DNA of 64,000 nt from Nonomuraea candida (GTDB lineage: Bacteria > Actinomycetota > Actinomycetes > Streptosporangiales > Streptosporangiaceae): NCBI RefSeq assembly GCF_000725485.1, contig NZ_JOAG01000032.1:78895-142894 (forward strand). The letters run 5' to 3'. A program made the position numbers and the translations under genes. The notes under the pieces are model-generated. The model made no database searches. It was not told where the DNA came from and saw only the letters and a list, made by a program, of their open reading frames with translations. Positions 26,258-34,168 of the stretch are shown here, one piece after another (positions within the stretch are counted from its first letter, which is position 1; each line of letters begins with the position of its first letter).

Positions 26258-27070
26258 ATGGCGGTTGCGCGTACGAACTGGGACGACCTGCCCAGCGAAA
26301 CCAGGGCGGCCGTGGAGAAGCGCACCGGCCCCGTACTTTCCGCCCAGACGGTCTCGGAGGGGCTCAACTCGGCCGTGGCGATGGTCCTGAAGACGGAGGT
26401 CAACTCGTTCTTCTTCAAGGGCCTGAAGCAGGCTTACCCAAGGCGCTGGACGCAGGACATGGAATGGATGATCGGCCCGTACGTGGCCGGCATCTCCCCC
26501 AAGGCGCTGTGGCGCGTCCAAGATGACGAGTGGGATCTGATCGGGTTCGAGGCCGTCGAGGGCAGGCACGCCAGCTACGATCCGGGCTCACCGGACGTGA
26601 GCCTGGTGACCGACACCATGACCATGCTCGGCCGCATACCCTGCCCGAATCTGCCGGTGAAGACGGCCGAGAGCCGATGGAAGCCCTACATGGACGACCT
26701 TGCCGACGTGCACTGGCTGATCGGGGATCGGCTCCTGCACACCGATTACAACCCGCTCAACATCCTCATCGCGGACGGGCGAGCCCTCCTCATCGACTGG
26801 GCGTGGCCCACCCGGGGGGCGGGGTGGATCGACCCGGCATGCCTGATCCTGCGGCTGATGGCGGGCGGGCACACCGCAGAGGAGGCGGACAAAGTCTGCA
26901 TGGACCTGCCCGCATGGCGTAAGGCCCCCGCCAAGGGCGTGAAGGCGTTCGCGGGCGCGTGCGCGAACATGTGGGACGAGATTGCCCAAGCAGACAGCGC
27001 CCCTTGGAAGGTGGCGATGGCCGAGGTGGCCGAGAAGTGGCTCCAGTACCGAGCCTGGCACCGGGGTTGA
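26258..27070 (+). CDS. Aminoglycoside-phosphotransferase-like kinase
   Basis: A 270-residue protein with the C-lobe signature of the APH/choline kinase fold: LLHTDYNPLNILI (catalytic Asp and Asn) and LLIDWAWPTRGAGWIDPACL (the Asp of the metal-binding motif). The N-lobe is short and atypical, with many Lys and Trp. Good ribosome site CGGAGGAACC. The substrate is unknown: it could modify the peptide product, provide self-resistance or phosphorylate an unrelated small molecule. It is the last gene of the cargo operon. Confidence 0.75.
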   Translation: MAVARTNWDDLPSETRAAVEKRTGPVLSAQTVSEGLNSAVAMVLKTEVNSFFFKGLKQAYPRRWTQDMEWMIGPYVAGISPKALWRVQDDEWDLIGFEAVEGRHASYDPGSPDVSLVTDTMTMLGRIPCPNLPVKTAESRWKPYMDDLADVHWLIGDRLLHTDYNPLNILIADGRALLIDWAWPTRGAGWIDPACLILRLMAGGHTAEEADKVCMDLPAWRKAPAKGVKAFAGACANMWDEIAQADSAPWKVAMAEVAEKWLQYRAWHRG

Positions 27071-27387
27071 TGAGGCGTCCGGCGGGCGATGCGGGGAAGG
27101 CCCGCCGGACCCTACCCGTACTCGCCATCTGGGAGATCGCGAATGACAACCCATAAGCTCAGCCACGTGGTTCGTCCGAGCCTAGAAGCATGTTCGGCTT
27201 GGTGGGCCGCCCCATAAGGTGGGCTACGGGGCAGTAGCGGTCGGCTGGGCCAAAAGTTGCCGCTGTCCGGCCTGGCACGCACTGGCACGCGGTCAATCAC
27301 GTCTTGACGCGTACGCGGACGATGAGCATGGCTCGTTCTCTGGAGAACGTGGCGAGGACGGACCTGCGAATGTATGCAAGGGGAACC

Positions 27388-27420
27388 GCAATGTAGCGGA
27401 GCGCGTGCCAGCGCGTGACA
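27388..27420 (+). repeat. 33-bp repeat, copy 1 (inverted relative to copy 2)
   Basis: Matches the minus strand of 33973-34005 at 29 of 33 positions (core TAGCGGAGCGCGTG versus TGGCGGAGCGCGTG). It lies upstream of the resolvase site; copy 2 is inside the integrase gene. Weaker similarity appears to extend about 45 bp further upstream. Confidence 0.75.
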
Positions 27421-27429
27421 CCCGCTTTG

Positions 27430-27566
27430 CGATCTTGTTCATAAACCATCGTTATTGAGACGCTTAACGATCTTGATGTTCTCGCAGGTTTTTCGTTAGC
27501 GATCTTGTCCAAAACACGTCTCATAACCTCACCAAAAGTCTCAAAGTTTTGAGACGGTTATGAGAC
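27430..27566. promoter_or_regulatory. Resolvase site/operator region upstream of the small recombinase
   Basis: Three CGATCTTG repeats (27430, 27468, 27500) precede two nested inverted repeats: GTCTCATAACC at 27518-27528 with GGTTATGAGAC at 27556-27566, and GTCTCAAA at 27538 with TTTGAGAC ending at 27555. The palindromes end 8 bases before the recombinase start. The layout fits a Tn3-type res site with overlapping autoregulation; subsite assignment is inference. Confidence 0.65.
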
Positions 27567-27574
27567 AATTGAAC

Positions 27575-28183
27575 ATGACCAAGACCGCATCAACCCTGGT
27601 GGGGCTCGCCCGCGTCTCGACCAACGCCCAGGACTCCCAACTCCAGCGCGACGCCTTGAATGCCGCTGGGTGTATCCGCATCTTCGAGGAGAAGATCTCC
27701 ACCAGGAAGGCCGACCGCCCCGGCCTCGCCGACGCGCTGGACTTCCTGCGCCCCGGAGACACCTTGGCCATATGGAAGCTCGACCGGCTGGGCCGCTCGG
27801 TCAAGGAACTCCTCACAATCGCTGACGATCTGCATGAGCGCGGTGTCGGCTTGCGCATTCTGACCGGACGGCTGGCGGGCACCTACACGCCGACCGGTGA
27901 GGGGAAGTTCTTCTTCACGATGATGGCGGCGTTCGCCGAATTGGAGCGCGACCTGATCCAGGAGCGCACCATGGCGGGCCTGGTCGCAGCCCGTGCTCAG
28001 GGCAGGGTCGGCGGACGCCCGTCCGTGATGGACGATGACAAGCTGGCCGCCGCGCGAGCCCGTCACGCTCGCGGGGAGTCCCCCACGCAGATCGCCAGAG
28101 CCCTGGGGGTCAGCCGCGCCACGCTCTACCGGCACCTTGGGCTTAGCCCAGCCGACTCAGCGGCCGAAAGCACTACCCAATGA
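27575..28183 (+). CDS. Small serine recombinase (resolvase/invertase family)
   Basis: A 202-residue Pin/TnpR-type recombinase: the catalytic region GLARVSTNAQDSQLQRDAL with the nucleophilic Ser, then LAIWKLDRLGRSVKEL, FTMMAAFAELERDLIQERT and a C-terminal helix-turn-helix (PTQIARALGVSRATLYRHL). I use the ATG at 27575 because the one at 27560 lies within the operator palindrome. Likely role: resolving dimers of the excised circular element or autoregulation at the adjacent palindromes. There are no transposase or terminal repeats nearby. Confidence 0.9.
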   Translation: MTKTASTLVGLARVSTNAQDSQLQRDALNAAGCIRIFEEKISTRKADRPGLADALDFLRPGDTLAIWKLDRLGRSVKELLTIADDLHERGVGLRILTGRLAGTYTPTGEGKFFFTMMAAFAELERDLIQERTMAGLVAARAQGRVGGRPSVMDDDKLAAARARHARGESPTQIARALGVSRATLYRHLGLSPADSAAESTTQ

Positions 28184-28312
28184 AAGAAACAACGCACATG
28201 AGCGCTCTCGCGCGCTCAAAGCGAATCTGAGACGCAAACTCAAGCAAGGTAACAAAAGGTACCTGGACGCTTAATCAACCCCTTAGAAACGATTTCAGCG
28301 CTTTAAGCACGT

Positions 28313-28346
28313 CAGGGGCCCTGTCTCGATCGAGACAGGGCCCCTG
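28313..28346. terminator. Bidirectional terminator (perfect 34-bp palindrome)
   Basis: The left arm CAGGGGCCCTGTCTCGA is perfectly complementary to the right arm at 28330-28346, with no loop bases in the DNA. It sits between the convergent recombinase and the minus-strand replication module, so it probably ends transcription from both sides. Confidence 0.8.
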
Positions 28347-28356
28347 GTCTGTCTGG

Positions 28357-29112
28357 TCACCTAGTCGTGGTGAAGTCGCCCCCCGAGCGCGACCCACGGA
28401 CCTGGAGCACGCCGTTCACGACGGAGAAGCCAGAGGAGTTCTGCTCCACGTCGGCGAGCCGAGCCGCGCGCCGGAGTCGTCCTGCCGGGTCCGCCTCCAG
28501 CGCGGCGACGTGGTCGCGTCCGGCCTGGAGGGCCGTCTCGATCTCCTTCCACTGCCGATCGAGCTTGAGCCGGTGCCGCTCGGCAATCCCCACGTCACCA
28601 GGGAGCAGCTCGGCCAGGGCGCTCTCCAGCCGGGTCAGCGCGGCGGCCATGCCGATGGTCGCCGGGCCGCTCGTGGTCCGCTCGAAGATCGGGAGTTCGA
28701 TCCGCAGCGCGGTCAGCGTCGCGAGGTCGCGCCGCTTCACGGCCTCCTCCACGATCTCGGCCACGTTGACGCCGTGCCGGAGCTGGTTCTCCGCGCGCCG
28801 CCATGCCTCGCGCTGCTTGGTGATGTCCGCCAGCTCTCGCGCCGGGTCCACGGCCGGAGCCGTGGATGCCTCGTCGATCCAAGCGCGTACGGTGTCGCGC
28901 CCTTGCTCGGCCTCGCGGCGGATGCCGTCGAGGCTCTGCCGGGCGGCGGCGAACAGCGCGCCCATCAGTTCCTGCCGGTACTCGGGTGAGTAGCGCCCGT
29001 CGCTCATGAGGTTGCCGACGTCCTGGAGCAGGACGCCCCGGAACTTGGAGATCTTGTCAGGGATGCTCGCCAAAGTGAGTTCGGCGAGCATCGCGCCAGT
29101 GGAGATGGGCAT
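28357..29112 (-). CDS. Hypothetical alpha-helical protein of the replication module
   Basis: A 251-residue charged, mostly helical protein (IRREAEQGRDTVRAWIDEA; EAWRRAENQLRHGVNVAEIV; ERHRLKLDRQWKEIETALQA), likely with coiled-coil segments. It is the last gene of the minus-strand set of HTH, PrimPol and primase genes. No family recognised; phage or plasmid accessory protein is a guess from context. Confidence 0.65.
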   Translation of the reverse strand: MPISTGAMLAELTLASIPDKISKFRGVLLQDVGNLMSDGRYSPEYRQELMGALFAAARQSLDGIRREAEQGRDTVRAWIDEASTAPAVDPARELADITKQREAWRRAENQLRHGVNVAEIVEEAVKRRDLATLTALRIELPIFERTTSGPATIGMAAALTRLESALAELLPGDVGIAERHRLKLDRQWKEIETALQAGRDHVAALEADPAGRLRRAARLADVEQNSSGFSVVNGVLQVRGSRSGGDFTTTR

Positions 29113-29163
29113 ATTGCCCTCCTATCTGGATCAGGCGGCGGCCTGGAGGCCCCGGGCCGCCGA

Positions 29164-30660
29164 TTAGCTCGGGTTGGTCGGCCAGTCGTCGTCGGATGCG
29201 CAAGTCGGGTGTGTGAGCCAGCCAGCGCGCAGGGCGGTGTCGTCGAGCCGATTCCCACACGCCCTGCACTCCTGCTTGAACCTGATCCCCGAGTACAGCC
29301 GCTCGCGCCGCCCGTCCGGGGTCCGCACCTGCTTGACGGCGATCTGGGGCACGACATCGCGGAGATCCTGGCCGAAGGTCTGGATGTTCGTGGCGTAGGC
29401 CGTGATGCCGTTGCGCTGACACCAGTTCTCCCACGCCTGGAAGAGGAGCTTGCACGGCACCGTGTGGCCGGGGCCGACCTCGCAGAACTCCCGCAGGAAC
29501 GGCGACAGCGGGTTGGCCGCGTCCTTCATCGCGTTCACGGCCTCCTCCGAGGAGGGCGGCACGGTGAACCGCCCCTGCTCCGTCAGCCGGTCGAGCCCGT
29601 CGAGCGCCCAGTTGAGCACTCCCGGCAGCTCGGCCAGCAGTTCTTCGGTCAGGTTGGTGTTCTCCTGGCCGAGCCAAGACGACTTCATGGTGAGGACGAT
29701 GAAGCGGCTGGCTATCGCCCCGGAGGCGTCGTCGAACTTGGGGAGCACGTTGGAGCAGATCATGAACCGGGTGGGAAGTCGTCCGGTCCACGGCTCGCGG
29801 TACTTGCGGTCCACGTCGATGGTGTCCTCACCGCTGATGGTCAGCAGGCGTTCGACGACCTGGGTGGAGTTCCGCCCGTCGAGGCGGGCGTCCGAGATGA
29901 TGGCGAGCGGCTTGCCGATGAGCGGGGCCAGGCCGAAGTTCGTGGCCAGGCTGGCGAGGGTCGGCCCGGCCATGTTCCCTTGGCCCACGAGGGCGGTCAG
30001 GATGCGGGCGATGGTGCCCTTGCCGGAGCGGGGCGGGCCGACCATGAGCAACATCTTGTGCAAGTCCGTCCGTCCGCTGAGCACGTAGCCGAAGAACTCT
30101 TGCAGGGCCGCGATGGACTCGGGGTCGTCCGCCCAGACCTGGTTCAGGAACTCCAGCCACCTGCTCGGCCGCTGCGCGCCGGGGTCGTAGTCGAACGGCA
30201 CGGAGACGAGGTTGAAGAAGCGCGGGTCGTGATCGAGAAGCTTCAGATCTGCTACCCGGAGCAGCCCGTTGGCGCAGGCCACGATGGGGCCGTCGTCCTC
30301 GTCCTGATTACCGTCGATCCAGGTCGGCGCGTCGGTGGTAGCCCTCAGGAAGGTGATGGCCGTCAGGGCTTCGAGGAGGTCGGCGATCTTCCGCTTGGAC
30401 GGCGACCACGGCTTGGTCTTCTGCATACCGGTCGCGGTGGGCTCCAGGTACACCCCGTGCTCCAGCCGCCGGTAGACGGTCGCCCGGATGTCCTGCTCCT
30501 CGGCCTCCGCCCAGTGGGTGCCCTGCCACCGCATCCACGAGGCCCGCCAGTAGCGCAGCACGGCGTGGTCGTGGACGGTCCAGGTCGGCATGAGCTGCCG
30601 GGCCACGGCCATGGGGTTCGAGGGCGGGGGGAACTCCTCGATGTCGTTCGGGTTGGTCAC
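29164..30660 (-). CDS. P4-family phage/plasmid primase-helicase
   Basis: A 498-residue SF3-type helicase of the P4/D5 family. The Walker A is VGPPRSGKGTIARIL, followed by the SF3 B box region (LIGKPLAIISDARLDGRNST) and the C motif LPTRFMICSNVLPKF. The N-terminus (WQGTHWAEAEEQDIRATVYRR) matches the D5-N region. Near the C-terminus QECRACGNRLDD..HPTC resembles a zinc-binding element. It would unwind the origin of the excised element. It overlaps the PrimPol stop by four bases. Confidence 0.85.
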   Translation of the reverse strand: MTNPNDIEEFPPPSNPMAVARQLMPTWTVHDHAVLRYWRASWMRWQGTHWAEAEEQDIRATVYRRLEHGVYLEPTATGMQKTKPWSPSKRKIADLLEALTAITFLRATTDAPTWIDGNQDEDDGPIVACANGLLRVADLKLLDHDPRFFNLVSVPFDYDPGAQRPSRWLEFLNQVWADDPESIAALQEFFGYVLSGRTDLHKMLLMVGPPRSGKGTIARILTALVGQGNMAGPTLASLATNFGLAPLIGKPLAIISDARLDGRNSTQVVERLLTISGEDTIDVDRKYREPWTGRLPTRFMICSNVLPKFDDASGAIASRFIVLTMKSSWLGQENTNLTEELLAELPGVLNWALDGLDRLTEQGRFTVPPSSEEAVNAMKDAANPLSPFLREFCEVGPGHTVPCKLLFQAWENWCQRNGITAYATNIQTFGQDLRDVVPQIAVKQVRTPDGRRERLYSGIRFKQECRACGNRLDDTALRAGWLTHPTCASDDDWPTNPS

Positions 30661-31511
30661 GCGCTCCTCCGAGTGGTTCGCAGCGCGGACCGCACCACCT
30701 GGCGGGCCTCGCGCTCGGTCAGACCAGCCGTGAGGGCGGCGGCGATGAGATCTTCAAGGTCGTACTCGCTCGCGCCGTTCTCCAGCGCGCGGTTGGCAGC
30801 CCAGTAGAGGAACCGGTTGCGGTTGCCCTCGGGTTGCCTGGCAAGGTGATGGGACAGTCGGGAGACTCCTGTGCCGCTGCTGCCGCAGGTGACCCACCTC
30901 TTGGCCAGCGGCGGGTCGAGCAGCTCCTTGGCGTCCTCCCAGACGAGGACCTCCTGGGGCGTGTGCCTGGTCACGTACTCGTACGAGGTGCCGTTAACCA
31001 CGGACGGCGGCACGAGCACGTAGCCGCCGGACGCCTTAAAGTCGATGAAGTGCTTGGGCAGGGCACCGGACCTCTGGTTGGTGCCCCTGTAGTAGCAATG
31101 GAGCCCACCCGAGGGCGTCGTGACGAACGTGGCCGGCGCGCTCACCACACCCGCGCCGAGCAGGCGCTCGACGGCGGAGAACCCTGCCCCGGCGGGCTTG
31201 TTGTCCACGTCGAGTACGTCAACGGTGGCGATCCCGGTGGGGATGGCGATGTTGGCGCTGGGGAACCGCGTCCACCACCGGCGGGCCTGCTCAGGGTCGC
31301 GCGTCGCCCCGAGGTAGCCGTTGGGGACACACCGAGCCAGCGGGGCTTTCCCGCCCGGTACGCAGGGGAAGACGTCCCACCCATGGCTGATGAGTTCCAG
31401 GGCGGCGGTGAGCATGTTTGGTACGCTCGTGGTGTCGTTGATCGCCCTGATGGGTGTCATGTTCGAGGGCCGGGCGTAGGCGCGCCCGGCCCTCGGCTTG
31501 TCAGGCGGCAT
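30657..31511 (-). CDS. Bifunctional DNA primase/polymerase (PrimPol)
   Basis: A 284-residue PrimPol-type protein. HGWDVFPCVPGGKAPL and ANIAIPTGIATVDVLDVDNK carry the catalytic Asp residues (DVLDVD); TPSGGLHCYYRG supplies the His motif, followed by FIDFKASGGYVLVPPS. The ATG at 31511 follows GGAGGAG and overlaps the upstream 50-residue gene; an internal ATG at 31460 is possible. Together with the P4 helicase it forms a replication module typical of actinobacterial integrative plasmids and satellites. Confidence 0.85.
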   Translation of the reverse strand: MPPDKPRAGRAYARPSNMTPIRAINDTTSVPNMLTAALELISHGWDVFPCVPGGKAPLARCVPNGYLGATRDPEQARRWWTRFPSANIAIPTGIATVDVLDVDNKPAGAGFSAVERLLGAGVVSAPATFVTTPSGGLHCYYRGTNQRSGALPKHFIDFKASGGYVLVPPSVVNGTSYEYVTRHTPQEVLVWEDAKELLDPPLAKRWVTCGSSGTGVSRLSHHLARQPEGNRNRFLYWAANRALENGASEYDLEDLIAAALTAGLTEREARQVVRSALRTTRRSA

Positions 31512-31653
31512 GTGTCTTGATCTCCTCCATGGGGTTCGGGCTCGTGATCGACGTCTGGAAGATGTTGGCGATGACCGCCCGCTGCTCCGGGGTGAGCGGC
31601 GGCATCGCGTCCACGAGCTGGCGCACGCGGTCGGCGTGGATGTACTCGGTCAT
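31501..31653 (-). CDS. Small hypothetical protein between HTH and PrimPol genes
   Basis: A 50-residue ORF (MTEYIHADRVRQLVDAMPPL, then LTPEQRAVIANIFQ). Its start overlaps the stop of the HTH gene and its end overlaps the PrimPol start, so translational coupling supports it. The LTPEQRAVIA segment resembles helical adaptor peptides. Function unknown. Confidence 0.6.
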   Translation of the reverse strand: MTEYIHADRVRQLVDAMPPLTPEQRAVIANIFQTSITSPNPMEEIKTHAA

Positions 31654-31847
31654 GCGCCCGCCCGGTAGGAGTTGTTCAGCCAGTTCTCTACGTCGGCCAG
31701 GCGGTACCGGACGTAGCCGCCTTCGATGCGGATGTAGGCGGGTCCCTTGTTACGGGTCCGCCAGGTCTCCACGGTCCGCCTCTTGACCTTCACGTAGTGC
31801 GCGAGTTCCTCGGACGTCAGCAGCATGTTTTCGTCGGCGTTGCCCAT
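31650..31847 (-). CDS. Excisionase-like helix-turn-helix protein
   Basis: A 65-residue protein with a winged-helix MerR/excisionase DNA-binding domain: LLTSEELAHYVKVKRRTVETW followed by YVRYRLADVENWLNNS. Proteins of this size and fold act as excisionases, recombination directionality factors or replication regulators in integrative elements. First gene of the minus-strand replication operon and divergent from the 31984 gene. Confidence 0.8.
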   Translation of the reverse strand: MGNADENMLLTSEELAHYVKVKRRTVETWRTRNKGPAYIRIEGGYVRYRLADVENWLNNSYRAGA

Positions 31848-31983
31848 CCCCCTCCTTGCAGTGCCGCGTCAGCGATATGCAGGCAACGAGGCCAGCTTAC
31901 ATGCATATGCGCGTCAGGGGCATGCACCTACGCGCCGGTGCGTATCGTTGACGGCACCCTGCACATCACCGAGACTTGCCGGG

Positions 31984-32526
31984 GTGGGGACCAAAATCAC
32001 GACGTACAAGTCCGATAGCGAGCGCGGACGCCAGAAGGTCGAGCTAGCACCGGGCCTTTTCGTGCCAGGAGAAATTCCCGTTGCTCATCGGGACTCGCAC
32101 GGCTTCGACGTCGAGGCGATCGTGATCCCGGAGCGTGGACGGCTCGTTGTAGAGGAAATCACCGTCCGCCGTCGGCCAGGGGGACCGCCAGTGACCGCCG
32201 GGACGTTGAGAAGGGTGACGGTAGGACCTCTGGTGAAGGGTGCGCTTGCGCAGGCACGGCACAACTTGCCGAGCGGGAGATCTGGGCGGGCAGTGGCCTG
32301 GGGTTTGCTGGATGTCGAGGAGCGCGACCGGTTGAAAGAGGCTGGTCCGGTGCCCGAGACGCTGGAGTGGGTGGCGCTGCTCTACCGCGTGGCGGTAGCC
32401 CTGGCGGAGCCGCCCGTGAAGAGCATTCAGGGGGTGTTCGGGACGTCCCAGCGCACGGCCTTCAACTGGGTGGCGAAGGCCCGCGCGCTGGAGCTCCTGG
32501 AGGCCGAAGAGGCCGCTATCGAGTAG
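31984..32526 (+). CDS. Hypothetical element protein with C-terminal HTH-like region
   Basis: About 180 residues from a GTG start. The middle (FDVEAIVIPERGRLVVEEIT) looks beta-rich; the end (VKSIQGVFGTSQRTAFNWVAKARALELL) resembles a helix-turn-helix of the kind that distinguishes related substrates. The gene overlaps the convergent integrase stop by 11 bases. It may be a regulator of the element or a recombination accessory factor; no family recognised. Confidence 0.65.
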   Translation: MGTKITTYKSDSERGRQKVELAPGLFVPGEIPVAHRDSHGFDVEAIVIPERGRLVVEEITVRRRPGGPPVTAGTLRRVTVGPLVKGALAQARHNLPSGRSGRAVAWGLLDVEERDRLKEAGPVPETLEWVALLYRVAVALAEPPVKSIQGVFGTSQRTAFNWVAKARALELLEAEEAAIE

Positions 32527-34132
32527 CGCGCTCCTTGGGCTCGATTTTGATCATGTCCGGATCGAAGTAGCTGCCGTCACGCCCTCGCCCGTGGGGCGCG
32601 TGGAGGATGGTGACGGTGAACAGGGCGTTGAGCATGGCACGCTGCTGACCCAACTCCAAGCTGAACCATTTCGCCCGCACATCGGGCACACCTACGATGC
32701 CCGCGAAGATGTTGGTGGATCCCGCTTTCTCGATCTTCTGCTCGACGGCGTCGAGTTGTCCACGGAGTACTTGCGTGCCCGCTGCGAGTTGACGGGTGTC
32801 GATGATCTTTTTCGCGTGCAGGATGGCCTGTTCATCCAGAAGCGCCCGAAGCTCGTCGGCCTCCTTCTGGAGGGCGGCCAGGTTTTCTGTGTGTTGTCCG
32901 TTCGCGAGGAGGTCCACCGCGTCGTCTCGGCTGAGCCGCTCGATGATGACTTCCTGCACGTACTCGTCCACCTCGGACGCCTTACGGCTGACGTGGGGTC
33001 CCGGCTTCCGCGTGGCACCTCGGGGCGGACGGCAGCGGTAGGTGGGGGGTCGCTGCGGTCCTGAGCGGCTGCAGATCACCGTGTCGCTGCAGGGGCACAG
33101 GTAGATTCCGCTGCCGAGCCATCGTCGCTGGTTGCCGGGCGAGGTCTTTCGCGTGGGGTCGGCGAAGAGGGCGCACACCGCCCTCCACGACTTCTCCGGG
33201 ACGATCGCAGGCCATACCGCGTCGCCGACGACCTCCCCCTTGAAGACGGTCTTCCCGGCGTTCCTGGCTCTGCGCAGCATGTCGCGCATCTCGATCGTGC
33301 TCCACTCGTTGCCGAGTGAGGTCCGGACACCGGCGTCGTTGATCGCCTTGACGACGGCACGAAGGCTGACTCCGGCGAGGATGTTCTCGGTGCTGCGCGC
33401 GATCCACTCCGCCTCGGCCGGCCTGATGGTGACGCCGTCCCCCTCGAATCCGAACGGCCTGATGCCGCCCGACCAGGTGCCCGCAAGCGCATCGCGCTCG
33501 CGGGCGGCGGAGATCCGGCGGGCCTTGTCCCGGCTCTCCTTGTTGCCCACCGCAACCATGATGCGGGCCATGGTGATGTCGGCGTCGTTGGCGAGCCTTA
33601 GCGATCCCGTCACCGACTCCACCATGGGGCGCGGGTCTGTGTTCTCGATCACGTCGATGAGGTCTTCGAGGTCTCGCGGATCTCGAACAACTCGGTCGAG
33701 ATCCAGCGCGATCAGCCCGTCAGCCTGACCACAGGCCAGCAGGTCCAGGGCGCGGCGGAACCCGGGACGGACGGTACGCAAGGCGGTGGTCCCGTCCGGC
33801 AGGGCGATCTTCCGCCGCTTGAACGCCGAGGTGTCGTTTTCCACGATGATGTGGGTCTCCGTGGGGCCGATCTTCCAGCCGAGACGCTCAGCGCGCTCCC
33901 TTGCACGTCTTTGCTGATCGGCTACGCCCTTTTCCGTGACAACCCTCTTGATCTTCGCTGGAACCTCAGCGATGGCACGCGCTGACACGCGCTCCGCCAC
34001 ATTGTGACCGTCACTTTCGTGCCCGTCCCCGGACTCGCCATGGCGCGCGTTCGCCTGCGTTGAGTCCTCTACCTCTTCGCGAGCATCGCTGATGCGCGTG
34101 AGGATGATTGCTCGTTGCGGAAGAAAGATCAT
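32516..34132 (-). CDS. Large serine recombinase (site-specific integrase)
   Basis: A 538-residue large serine integrase next to the right attachment site. The N-terminal catalytic motif is AIILTRISDAREE (Ser15), with GLIALDLDRVVRDPRDLEDL and the recombinase domain GIRPFGFEGDGVTIRPAEAEWI. The zinc-ribbon region has CPCSDTVIC and a later YRC. About 50 extra residues separate the catalytic Ser motif from VADQQRRARERAERLGW; in most relatives this gap is short, and the insert contains the 33-bp repeat. It catalyses integration into tadA and, with a directionality factor, excision. Confidence 0.92.
   Translation of the reverse strand: MIFLPQRAIILTRISDAREEVEDSTQANARHGESGDGHESDGHNVAERVSARAIAEVPAKIKRVVTEKGVADQQRRARERAERLGWKIGPTETHIIVENDTSAFKRRKIALPDGTTALRTVRPGFRRALDLLACGQADGLIALDLDRVVRDPRDLEDLIDVIENTDPRPMVESVTGSLRLANDADITMARIMVAVGNKESRDKARRISAARERDALAGTWSGGIRPFGFEGDGVTIRPAEAEWIARSTENILAGVSLRAVVKAINDAGVRTSLGNEWSTIEMRDMLRRARNAGKTVFKGEVVGDAVWPAIVPEKSWRAVCALFADPTRKTSPGNQRRWLGSGIYLCPCSDTVICSRSGPQRPPTYRCRPPRGATRKPGPHVSRKASEVDEYVQEVIIERLSRDDAVDLLANGQHTENLAALQKEADELRALLDEQAILHAKKIIDTRQLAAGTQVLRGQLDAVEQKIEKAGSTNIFAGIVGVPDVRAKWFSLELGQQRAMLNALFTVTILHAPHGRGRDGSYFDPDMIKIEPKERATR
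33973..34005 (-). repeat. 33-bp repeat, copy 2 (inside the integrase gene)
   Basis: Minus-strand copy of the repeat at 27388-27420, 29 of 33 identical. It encodes NVAERVSARA within the extra N-terminal segment of the integrase; the other copy would read NVAERVPARD in the corresponding frame. Confidence 0.75.
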
Positions 34133-34159
34133 GAATTAAAGATGTCACAGTCTTTGTTC

Positions 34160-34168
34160 CGTTTTGCC
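34160..34168. other. Attachment site core, right end of the element
   Basis: CGTTTTGCC, 7 of 9 identical to 21111-21119. On the minus strand it encodes Gly-Lys-Thr at the end of the tadA 5' half; the next codons (Glu-Gln-Arg-Leu-stop) belong to the element. The integrase starts 28 bp inside. Confidence 0.7.

Larger units (their letters stand above)
21111..34168. mobile_element. 13-kb integrative element inserted in the tadA P-loop
   Basis: Bounded by the two halves of tadA, with the serine integrase next to the right end. Contents left to right: SLOG protein, XRE/TPR regulator, a plus-strand cargo operon (23255-27070) with a radical SAM enzyme and a peptide gene, a small resolvase with a palindromic site, a coiled-coil-like hypothetical, P4-type primase/helicase, PrimPol, a 50-residue protein, an excisionase-like HTH, an HTH-like plus-strand gene, and the integrase. 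No relaxase, FtsK/TraB translocase, capsid, terminase or partition gene is seen, so transfer would need a helper. Satellite or mobilisable replicon is an inference. Confidence 0.9.

Noticed and set aside
27560..27575. Earlier ATG start for the small recombinase
   Set aside because: It lies within the inverted repeat and has no ribosome site; the sequence similarity begins after the ATG at 27575.
28313..28346. Perfect palindrome as an attachment site or origin
   Set aside because: It lies between two convergent genes and has the form of a bidirectional terminator; the real element ends are defined by the tadA halves.
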